Positions 56,701-64,000 of a stretch of DNA of 64,000 bases are shown here, in pieces (the stretch's first letter is position 1; each line of letters opens with the position of its first letter). The notes beneath the pieces were generated by a model, which made no database searches, was not told where the DNA came from, and saw only the letters and a program-made list of their open reading frames with translations. This stretch comes from Algoriphagus sp. (GTDB lineage Bacteria > Bacteroidota > Bacteroidia > Cytophagales > Cyclobacteriaceae). The stretch lies in contig JAJTDZ010000001.1 of the NCBI GenBank assembly GCA_021298245.1, positions 1 to 64,000 of the forward strand, written 5' to 3'. A program made the translations under genes and the position numbers.

Positions 56701-56747
56701 TTAGAATGACCTTAGAATGAAAGCAATTATTGTTTTTTCTAATTTTG
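56701..56747 (+). promoter_or_regulatory. 11-bp-period direct repeat followed by TAATTTTG promoter-like element
   Basis: TTAGAATGA at 56701-56709 and 56712-56720; TAATTTTG at 56740-56747. Confidence 0.45.
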
Positions 56748-56772
56748 TACATAAATAAAATTTTTAATTGTC

Positions 56773-58503
56773 ATGAGTAGTATGGATCCCCAAATTTTAG
56801 CGAAAGCGCAACGATGGCTTGACAGCTCTATTGATGAAACAACTAAGGCAAGTATTCGCACCTTGATTGAAGAAAATCCAACTGAATTAATAGATTCATT
56901 TTATCAAGACCTCGAATTTGGTACAGGAGGTCTTCGTGGAATTATGGGTGTAGGCACCAACAGAATGAATGTCTACACGGTAGCCATGGCCACCCAAGGA
57001 TTAGCTAATTATTTAAATGCTTGTTTTCCTGGACAAGAAATCCGAGTAGCCATCACGCACGACAGCAGAATAAATAACACCCTGTTTGCGAGAACTACTG
57101 CCGAAATTTTAACGGCCAATGGAATCATGGTGATGTACTTCAGAGACATGCGCCCTACCCCCATGCTTTCTTTTGCCGTGAGGCATTTTGCGTGCAAATC
57201 TGGTGTCATGATTACTGCTTCTCATAACCCCAAAGAATACAACGGGTACAAGGCCTATTGGGAAGATGGGGCGCAAGTAGTAGCTCCCCACGATACCAAT
57301 ATCATTCGTGAGGTTCAGAAAATCACTTCTTTTGATCAAGTTAATTGGAATAAACAAGAACATTTGATTCATTATGTCGGAGAAGAATTTGATCAGATTT
57401 ACTTGGACAACATCGTTAAATTAAGTTGGGCCAAAGAGGAAATAAAAAGTCAGAAATCAATGCCCATTGTCTTTTCGCCCATACACGGGGCGAGTGGAAA
57501 AATGGTACCAGCAGCTTTTAAAGCCTTTGGTTTTGACAACATCCATTTGGTCACAGAGCAACTTGAGCCGGATGGAAATTTTCCCACGGTCATTTACCCT
57601 AATCCTGAGGAGCCAGAAGCTTTAACCCTTGCCATTGCTCTAGGCAAGGAAGTTCAGGCGGAACTAGTGACGGCCTGTGACCCCGATGGAGATAGGTATG
57701 CCGCAGTAGTTCCTAACGAAAAAGGAGAGTTTGAATTGCTGAATGGCAACCAAACGGCTACTCTAATTACCTATTACCTCCTTTCTCGCATGAAAGAAGA
57801 AGGAAAATTGGGTTTAGAAAAATACCTAGTAAATACCATAGTCACTACAGAACTCATCAATGCCATAGCATCGGGATTTGGTGTGCCCTGCATCAACGTA
57901 CTGACAGGGTTTAAAAATATTGCCGCCATCATTCGTGAGAAAGAAGGAAAAGAGTCTTTCATTGCGGGTGGAGAAGAATCCTTTGGATACCTGGTGGGTG
58001 ATTTTGTCAGAGATAAAGATGGAGTCAGCGCCTGCGCCATGGTAGCTGAGGTCATCGCTTACTACAAAACCAAAGGAAAAACAGTGTTTCATGTCTTGGC
58101 CGAAATTTACGAGCGATTTGGATTTTATAAGGAATCTCTCCTGTCTGTGACTAAGAAAGGAAAAGATGGGGCAGAACAAATTCAACAGTTAATGGCTCAA
58201 TACAGAACCCATCCCCCGCTTGAAATGAATAATTCTAAGGTGGTGAAGATAGTGGATGTAAAAAATTCAACGATTACTTTTCCAGAATCAGGTAAAGTTA
58301 TGCCCTTGGCATTGGATAAGTCCAATGTGATGCAATTCTACCTGGAAGACGGAAGTAAAATTTCGGCAAGGCCTTCGGGAACAGAACCCAAAATTAAGTA
58401 TTATTTTTCGGTACAAGCCCCTCTACCCACGGCGGAAGAATACCGAAAAGTAGAGCAACAGCTTAACGAAAAATTGGCAGCCTTGAAGACCTATTTCAGC
58501 TAA
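56773..58503 (+). CDS. Phosphoglucomutase/phosphomannomutase family
   Basis: MITASHNPKEYNGYK, DPDGDRYAAV, RPSGTEPKIKYYF. Confidence 0.94.
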   Translation: MSSMDPQILAKAQRWLDSSIDETTKASIRTLIEENPTELIDSFYQDLEFGTGGLRGIMGVGTNRMNVYTVAMATQGLANYLNACFPGQEIRVAITHDSRINNTLFARTTAEILTANGIMVMYFRDMRPTPMLSFAVRHFACKSGVMITASHNPKEYNGYKAYWEDGAQVVAPHDTNIIREVQKITSFDQVNWNKQEHLIHYVGEEFDQIYLDNIVKLSWAKEEIKSQKSMPIVFSPIHGASGKMVPAAFKAFGFDNIHLVTEQLEPDGNFPTVIYPNPEEPEALTLAIALGKEVQAELVTACDPDGDRYAAVVPNEKGEFELLNGNQTATLITYYLLSRMKEEGKLGLEKYLVNTIVTTELINAIASGFGVPCINVLTGFKNIAAIIREKEGKESFIAGGEESFGYLVGDFVRDKDGVSACAMVAEVIAYYKTKGKTVFHVLAEIYERFGFYKESLLSVTKKGKDGAEQIQQLMAQYRTHPPLEMNNSKVVKIVDVKNSTITFPESGKVMPLALDKSNVMQFYLEDGSKISARPSGTEPKIKYYFSVQAPLPTAEEYRKVEQQLNEKLAALKTYFS

Positions 58504-58559
58504 TATCTATATTCTAAACCATCCTGTCTTTGTCAAAAGCGTAGATCTCAGCCAATCCC

Positions 58560-59573
58560 ATGAATATTCAAGAAAATGTTTCTTTGAAACTCTACACTAC
58601 GTTTGGAATTGATCACAAAGCAGAGTTTTTTACAATTGCCCGCAGTGTAGATGAAGTAATAGAAGCCCTTAGAAAGGCAGAAGAAAATCATTGGAAGGTA
58701 TTTATTCTTGGAGGGGGGAGCAATGTTTTACTGACTAAGGATATCCAAGGATTGGTCATAAAGCTAGAGATCAAAGGGATTACCTTAATTAAGGAAGAAA
58801 AAGACCTGGTATTCTTAGAGGTAGGAGCTGGAGAAGTTTGGCATGATTTCGTGCGTTTTTGCATTAAAAACAATTGGGCTGGAGTAGAAAATTTATCCTT
58901 GATTCCTGGCACAGTAGGGGCTTCCCCCATGCAAAATATCGGAGCCTATGGAGTAGAATTGAAAGAGGTATTTCACAGTTTGAACGCCATTCATAGAACA
59001 GGATTTACTTCCACTCGTTTTGAGGCCCAGGACTGTAAGTTTGGGTATCGGGAAAGTGTTTTCAAAAATGAGTGCAAGGATCAATACGTGATTACTTCAG
59101 TTACTTTTAAATTGAGAAAAACACCTCACTATCACTTGGAATACGGAGCAATTCAGGAGGTACTGCAGCAGCATGGGGTAGTACACCCCACTTTGGAAGC
59201 CGTGAGTAAGGCAGTCATCGAAATTAGGGAATCCAAGTTGCCTAACCCTAAAATTCTTGGGAATGCAGGTTCATTTTTTAAAAACCCTACCCTATCTACT
59301 TCAGAATTTGAAAAATTAAAGTTGCAATTTCCCCAAGTTCCTGGATATCCTACCGAAGAGGGAGTTAAAGTAGCTGCAGGATGGCTTATCGAACAAGCGG
59401 GTTGGAAAGGAAGACGCAAAGGCAAAGTCGGCGTACATGAAAAACAGGCCCTCGTCCTAGTTAATTATGGCGGTGGTAAAGGATCAGAAATCAAACAACT
59501 ATCTGTAGATATTCAAAATTCCATTTTCGAAAAATTTGGAATTACTTTAACGCCGGAAGTAAATTATTTTTAG
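58560..59573 (+). CDS. murB: UDP-N-acetylmuramate dehydrogenase
   Basis: VFILGGGSNVLL, IPGTVGASPMQNIGAYG, GSFFKNP. Confidence 0.95.
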   Translation: MNIQENVSLKLYTTFGIDHKAEFFTIARSVDEVIEALRKAEENHWKVFILGGGSNVLLTKDIQGLVIKLEIKGITLIKEEKDLVFLEVGAGEVWHDFVRFCIKNNWAGVENLSLIPGTVGASPMQNIGAYGVELKEVFHSLNAIHRTGFTSTRFEAQDCKFGYRESVFKNECKDQYVITSVTFKLRKTPHYHLEYGAIQEVLQQHGVVHPTLEAVSKAVIEIRESKLPNPKILGNAGSFFKNPTLSTSEFEKLKLQFPQVPGYPTEEGVKVAAGWLIEQAGWKGRRKGKVGVHEKQALVLVNYGGGKGSEIKQLSVDIQNSIFEKFGITLTPEVNYF

Positions 59574-60052
59574 GCCAAGGGATCATCCACTGAAAGTGGT
59601 TTGGTGTATCGCTGGATATTCACACCAAATTTTTTCAAAAAGTCTATCCCTTCATCGGAACCAATACCTTTAAATTCTGCATAAGAGAATAGATAAACCA
59701 CCTTGGATATTCCCATGGAATATATAATTCGGGCACAGGCTAAGCATGGAGATAAGGTCACATACAGGGTAGACCCCTCTACCGAGGTGTTATTTTTGAC
59801 CGCATACAAAATGGCATTTTGCTCTGCATGCAAGGCCAGTGAGCAACTTCCTTTCGAATCTCGAGCACAACCGGTTTCAGGAAACTCCACATCACAATTA
59901 TGCGTTCCAGCTGGAGGGCCATTGTACCCAATGGAAATGATTCGGGTATCTTTGGTCAACACCGCTCCTACGTGCTTTTTGATGCAATGTGATCTTTTGG
60001 CAAGGTTTAAGGCCAATTCCATGTAAATGTCATCGAAATCAGGTCGGCTCAT
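59570..60052 (-). CDS. dCMP deaminase family protein
   Basis: LHAEQNAI, SPCLACARIIYSMGI. Confidence 0.92.
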   Translation of the reverse strand: MSRPDFDDIYMELALNLAKRSHCIKKHVGAVLTKDTRIISIGYNGPPAGTHNCDVEFPETGCARDSKGSCSLALHAEQNAILYAVKNNTSVEGSTLYVTLSPCLACARIIYSMGISKVVYLFSYAEFKGIGSDEGIDFLKKFGVNIQRYTKPLSVDDPLA

Positions 60053-60183
60053 AACTAAAATTTGTCAAAAGTAACATTACTTAACATAGGCCAAAAATAA
60101 TATAACGATTCCTCTTACTTTTTTCCTTGTAAAAGAAAAATTAACTTGGCCAAAAGCTATGTGAAAGCCAACATTCCTTTTCT

Positions 60184-60756
60184 ATGAGATTACCTATCCT
60201 TGCCATTGGACTTGCCTTAGCTTTCTGGAGTATGAGCTCTTGTAGTAGTGTGGAAGTGTTTACAGAAAAAAAGGAAGTTACTATTCTAAAACCTTACCAA
60301 CGTTTTGCATTAGTAAATAAAGAATTGGGTATACAAGGATTTTCGGATCAAAATCTTGATGTCATGGTACAGAATGAGCTAATACAGATATTGACTTCAA
60401 CAGGCATGCAATACGATGCTGTAAATCCAGAAGTGCTCATAAAGTACTACTCCAATGAAGACATAAGACAAAGAGAACAAGTAGTTCCCCTTTCACCTAA
60501 TCCGTACTGGGGAATGCGAATGTATGATCCTTGGCTTTTTAATCCCATGATGAGAAACTATTCGTCTACCGTTCGAACTTCTAATTACGAGTTACTTCAA
60601 GTAATTTTAGATATTATTGATCCCAAAGCAGACAAATATGTGATGATGATTACTGCAGTTACCGAAGTATCACAACCAAAAAATAAGCCTAAATTAACCA
60701 TTCAAGCACTTCATAAAGCAACTACCACTTTTGTAATTGCTAATGCCCCAAATTAA
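60184..60756 (+). CDS. DUF4136-like lipoprotein
   Basis: SMSSCSS lipobox; DUF4136-type VQNELIQILTSTGMQ…PEVLIKYYSNED. Confidence 0.78.
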   Translation: MRLPILAIGLALAFWSMSSCSSVEVFTEKKEVTILKPYQRFALVNKELGIQGFSDQNLDVMVQNELIQILTSTGMQYDAVNPEVLIKYYSNEDIRQREQVVPLSPNPYWGMRMYDPWLFNPMMRNYSSTVRTSNYELLQVILDIIDPKADKYVMMITAVTEVSQPKNKPKLTIQALHKATTTFVIANAPN

Positions 60757-60762
60757 GTTCCT

Positions 60763-61071
60763 ATGGAAAAAAAATACACTTCTTTAAAAGAATTCTACCC
60801 TTATTATTTGTCAGAACACCAGCATCCAACTTCCAGAATCCTACATTTTGTAGGTACTGGACTTGTAATTTTGGTTCTGATTGGAAGTTTGGTATTTGGA
60901 TTGTATTATGCTTTGCTTGGGATTCCACTTATTGGCTATGGCTTTGCTTGGATCGGGCATTTCTTTTTTGAAAAAAATAAGCCAGCCACCTTTACCTACC
61001 CTTTTTATAGTTTAGCTTCCGATTTCATTTTATTCTTCGATTTGATTCGCGGGAAGCAGAAATTTTCCTAA
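60763..61071 (+). CDS. Mpo1-like / DUF962 membrane protein
   Basis: FYPYYLSEHQHPTSRILHFVGTG, GYGFAWIGHFFFEKNKPATFTYPFYSLASDF. Confidence 0.88.
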   Translation: MEKKYTSLKEFYPYYLSEHQHPTSRILHFVGTGLVILVLIGSLVFGLYYALLGIPLIGYGFAWIGHFFFEKNKPATFTYPFYSLASDFILFFDLIRGKQKFS

Positions 61072-61177
61072 GACAGCAACAGTTGCGCAGGAAATTTTTG
61101 AAAAGAAAACTTAAATTAGCAAAGTCCAAAAGAATCGGAAAACATTCCTTTTTCTTAGATGTTGGAAAGAAAAAATC

Positions 61178-61663
61178 ATGGCAAGACCTAATCCAGAATT
61201 AATTGCAGGTATTGAACGAACCGCTTCGAAGCTTCTCCAAGGAGCAGTATACCAGTGGGGACATATGGGGGCCTGCAATTGTGGAAATTTAGCACAAGAA
61301 TTAACTCCATTTTCTAAAGCAGAGATACATCAATATGCCATGCAGCGTCATGGAGATTGGAATGAACAACTCATTGATTATTGCCCAACTAGCGGCTATC
61401 CCATAGACTTGGTGGTGAGCAAAATGCTTTCCTTCGGATTAACTCTTGAGGATTTAGCACATCTGGAACGCTTGTCTGACCCTGAGATCCTTTCAAGAAT
61501 GGACAAGGAAAGACGCGAAAGCTTGAATAAAAACTCCAGAGAAGATGTGGTTTTTTACCTGCAAGTCTGGGCTAACTACTTGAGAGAAAAGTGGATTGTT
61601 GAAAATTCAATTTTAGGAGAATTAGAAAGTGAAAAAAAATTAGAGCTAGCGTTATTGCTCTAA
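61178..61663 (+). CDS. Protein of unknown function
   Basis: 161 aa with MGACNCGNLAQELTPFSKAEIHQYA; good coding character. Confidence 0.7.
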   Translation: MARPNPELIAGIERTASKLLQGAVYQWGHMGACNCGNLAQELTPFSKAEIHQYAMQRHGDWNEQLIDYCPTSGYPIDLVVSKMLSFGLTLEDLAHLERLSDPEILSRMDKERRESLNKNSREDVVFYLQVWANYLREKWIVENSILGELESEKKLELALLL

Positions 61664-61719
61664 TTGTTTTTTTGTTTATTTCGTACCATTGAATCATAAA
61701 AACCCTTTTAAAGAAACCT

Positions 61720-61923
61720 ATGGAGGATTTTGAAGAAGATTTCGAAGAAATTGACGATTTTGAAGAAGAGGATGAATTTGAAGATGACTTCGAAGACGAA
61801 TACGATCTTGACGAAGACAGCGAGTTTGTAGACGACAATATTGTCGACTTCGATGAGGAGGATGACGATTTTGACGATTTCGAAGAGGAAGATGAGGAAG
61901 AATTTGATGATGACTTGGAATAG
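61720..61923 (+). CDS. Ultra-acidic small protein (47/67 Asp+Glu)
   Basis: MEDFEEDFEEIDDFEEEDEFEDD…; no Lys, Arg or His. Confidence 0.6.
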   Translation: MEDFEEDFEEIDDFEEEDEFEDDFEDEYDLDEDSEFVDDNIVDFDEEDDDFDDFEEEDEEEFDDDLE

Positions 61924-62005
61924 TTGCTCGTCAGATCTGATCACCTTGCTTGGTAATCCCAGCAGGTAGTTCTATCTTTATTGCAGTTTTGTAGAAACAA
62001 CCTTT

Positions 62006-62155
62006 ATGATACTATCAGCCATCTTTAGTTCGCCGCTCATGTCAGGGGCCCAATTATTTTTACTTATCGTGTGTATTTTGATAGGGTTAGGTGCAGGTCT
62101 ATCGCTCATGGACGCCAGAAAAACCTTTGCCAATAAAAAAAGTAATGATCATTAA
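62006..62155 (+). CDS. Small single-TM protein (49 aa), absent from the ORF track
   Basis: MILSAIFSSPLMSGAQLFLLIVCILIGLGAGLSLMDARKTFANKKSNDH*; followed directly by a terminator. Confidence 0.55.
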   Translation: MILSAIFSSPLMSGAQLFLLIVCILIGLGAGLSLMDARKTFANKKSNDH

Positions 62156-62163
62156 TCAACTAT

Positions 62164-62190
62164 AAAGGAGGTTTTCGCCTCCTTTTTTTA
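62164..62190 (+). terminator. Rho-independent terminator
   Basis: AAAGGAGG-TTTTCG-CCTCCTTT followed by T-run. Confidence 0.85.
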
Positions 62191-62194
62191 TGCC

Positions 62195-62632
62195 ATGAAA
62201 GACCAAAATTTTAAAAATCACGCAAGGTATTCGAAGTTTCACCATTTTTTGATTGCTCCCTTGTCCGCTCTTTATTTCGGTTGGACCTTAGCAAAAATGG
62301 ATTTTGCCACGAAAGATTCCTCTTTGCAAAGCATCTATCTTTTTTTAGGTGCCTTCCTTATTTTATTGCTCCCCAACTTAGCTCGGGTCTATGCCTTAAA
62401 ACTTCAAAACCGCATCATTTTAAATGAAATGAGGAGTCGTTATTTCCACCTGACAGGAAGTACCTTTGAAGAAAAGGAAAAGAATCTCAAATTAGGTCAA
62501 ATTATAGCTTTACGATTTGCTTCTGACGAGGAAATTCTTCCTTTGATGGACAAGGCTATTGCGGAAAAATTACCTGCTAAGGAAATAAAAATGCAAATCA
62601 AAAATTGGAGGGGAGATTACATCCGCGTTTAA
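62195..62632 (+). CDS. DUF6526-like membrane protein
   Basis: Two TMs; HARYSKFHHFLIAPLSALYFGW… and LKLGQIIALRFASDEEILPL. Confidence 0.65.
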   Translation: MKDQNFKNHARYSKFHHFLIAPLSALYFGWTLAKMDFATKDSSLQSIYLFLGAFLILLLPNLARVYALKLQNRIILNEMRSRYFHLTGSTFEEKEKNLKLGQIIALRFASDEEILPLMDKAIAEKLPAKEIKMQIKNWRGDYIRV

Positions 62633-62634
62633 TT

Positions 62635-63744
62635 CTATTTACCGAAAACTCCAAATTTTATCCCTTGCTCAAGTAGTTTTTTAAGATTCTTTGCGGCTAT
62701 TGCTTTCTTTTGGGGATCAGAAAGGCTTATCTCAGGAAGCTGTAAGTAAACATCAAAATCTTCCCTACCCTCTTCACCAGAAGAGATAAGTCCTATTTTT
62801 TTTCCCTCCTGTCTGGCAAATTGTAAAAGGATATGAGAAGCTTTTCCTTGCTTACTCTGTCTGTCGTATTTACCTTCACCCGTCAAGATAAAGTCTGCAT
62901 TTTTAATTTTTTCCAACATTCCCACCTTTTCAAAAAAATAAGAGGCACCTACTTCTAGTTGGAGGGGAAAAAAATAAGACAATCCATACGCTATACCCCC
63001 TGCGGCCCCAAAACCTGGTCGATCATTTACTTTTTTCTTTGATTTTGAAGAAAGAAGATCAATAAAGGATTGTGCCTCTTGGGTAAATACATCCATTTCT
63101 GAATATTTCAGGCCCTTTTGAGGTCCAAAAACAGGGATTGCTCCATCTTGACCAAAAAAACAAGAAGTAACATCAGCTAAACACAGAAAACGTAGACGAG
63201 GGACCCGTATTGGGCCTTGGATATGTTTGCATCTTTTTAGTATATCTGCGGAAAAACTGGAAAGCTCACGGCCCTGAGCATCTAAAAATTGATAACCCAA
63301 AGCTTGTAGAATACCTACTCCAAGGTCAATACTCGCACTTCCCCCTAAGCCTAGTACTATCTTTTCAGCTCCCTTGGAAATAGCTGCTTGCACCAAGATT
63401 CCTGTACCGTAAGTTGAGGCTATTCTTGGATTTCTCTCTTCAACAGCTAAGGTGGACAATCCAGAACAAGTGGACACATCCAGATAGGCTGTTTTGGTAT
63501 GTTCCTCCCATCCAAAAAATCCTGCTGCAGGTTTGCCTAGGGCATTGAGCGAAAGGCAGGATACTTTTTCAATTCCCAGCGCATCAATCAACAGCGAACA
63601 GGTACCGTCTCCCCCATCGGCAATGTCTTGTGTCTCCACTTGGACAGATGGCAGTTCTTGGGTAAATAGCTCGTGGATAATAGTAGAAGCTTCTGATGCA
63701 GTCAGCGTGCCTTTGAATGCATTGAGAGCTAGCAATAGCTTCAT
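62635..63744 (-). CDS. Glycerate kinase
   Basis: NAFKGTLTASEASTII, DGGDGT, LGLGGSASIDLGVG, GEGKYDRQSKQGKA. Confidence 0.93.
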   Translation of the reverse strand: MKLLLALNAFKGTLTASEASTIIHELFTQELPSVQVETQDIADGGDGTCSLLIDALGIEKVSCLSLNALGKPAAGFFGWEEHTKTAYLDVSTCSGLSTLAVEERNPRIASTYGTGILVQAAISKGAEKIVLGLGGSASIDLGVGILQALGYQFLDAQGRELSSFSADILKRCKHIQGPIRVPRLRFLCLADVTSCFFGQDGAIPVFGPQKGLKYSEMDVFTQEAQSFIDLLSSKSKKKVNDRPGFGAAGGIAYGLSYFFPLQLEVGASYFFEKVGMLEKIKNADFILTGEGKYDRQSKQGKASHILLQFARQEGKKIGLISSGEEGREDFDVYLQLPEISLSDPQKKAIAAKNLKKLLEQGIKFGVFGK

Positions 63745-64000
63745 TTTTGTTTCATTCGTGCAAAATAATCCTTGGAAGCTGCCTTTACCTTAGGTGCTAG
63801 ATATAATGCAGCAATCATATTGGGAAAGGCCATCACGGCATACATGCCATCTACCAAACTTACCACCAAATCCAAGGAAGCAACAGATCCAACTACAATG
63901 GTAACCAAGTAAAAATAGTTGTAGTACCTTGAACTCTTTGCTCCAAAGAGGTAACTGGCACATTTTTGACCGTAATAGGAATAGGTAAACATGGTAGAAA
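63741..64000 (-). CDS. AGCS-family sodium:alanine symporter, partial
   Basis: C-terminal STMFTYSYYGQKCASYLFG…; frame continues off the window end. Confidence 0.8.
   Translation of the reverse strand, partial: STMFTYSYYGQKCASYLFGAKSSRYYNYFYLVTIVVGSVASLDLVVSLVDGMYAVMAFPNMIAALYLAPKVKAASKDYFARMKQK

Noticed and set aside
61572-61838. Ser-rich minus-strand ORF (MSSTNSLSSSRSYSSSKSS…)
   Set aside because: Antisense shadow of the GAA/GAT-rich acidic ORF and the end of the preceding gene; composition is fully explained by the opposite strand.
61708-61944. 78-aa hydrophobic minus-strand ORF (…FLIFLFEIVKIVILLIEVDNIVV…)
   Set aside because: Another antisense frame of the acidic ORF; hydrophobicity is a by-product of GAA/GAT codons read in reverse.
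1-64000. CRISPR arrays, tRNA/rRNA genes, transposases, phage or defence islands
   Set aside because: Visual scan of intergenic gaps and translated ORFs gave no repeat-spacer pattern, cloverleaf candidates, integrase/transposase motifs or recognised defence genes; a tRNAscan/CRISPR/HMM search would be needed to exclude them formally.

Overview
The window is gene-dense, low-GC chromosomal DNA that looks like Bacteroidota, probably Cytophagales. This lineage call is an inference from GldC, the Bacteroidota-type ArgF' transcarbamylase, TAnnTTTG-like promoters and family composition. I see no tRNA, rRNA, CRISPR array, transposase or prophage genes. Main content in order: an arginine operon (GNAT-argG-argC-argD-argF'-argB-argE-argH); a SulP transporter plus beta-carbonic anhydrase; metX; pdeM-like; ftsX-DUF3098-truB-ribF; scoAB; gldC; a TonB-dependent receptor with an apparently damaged 5' end; a POT transporter; a PPIase; a ceramidase-like protein; a TrmH-type methyltransferase; topoisomerase IV A and B; ROK; YkgJ-like; CvfB-like; a 3-hydroxyacyl-CoA dehydrogenase; dNK; a DUF2452-like operon; ggt; a Tat-exported TIM-barrel protein; DUF1684; an aminotransferase; pxpABC; DUF4301; a WYL regulator; a Rieske protein; smc; a GIN-domain protein; a BASS transporter; plsC-like; HPPD; a phosphosugar mutase; murB; dCMP deaminase; small envelope genes; glycerate kinase; and a partial AGCS symporter. 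No clear multi-gene undescribed system is evident. The best leads are: (1) an orphan signal-peptide start out of frame with the TonB receptor, suggesting an internal deletion; (2) a QLGLF beta-clamp-like motif at the extreme C-terminus of topo IV subunit A; (3) Val at the AOTCase/SOTCase specificity position plus a Cys-rich GNAT heading the arg operon; (4) a repeat-palindrome element sandwiched between two convergent terminators; (5) a 67-aa protein that is 70% Asp/Glu; (6) small membrane ORFs absent from the ORF track; and (7) several operator-like repeats.
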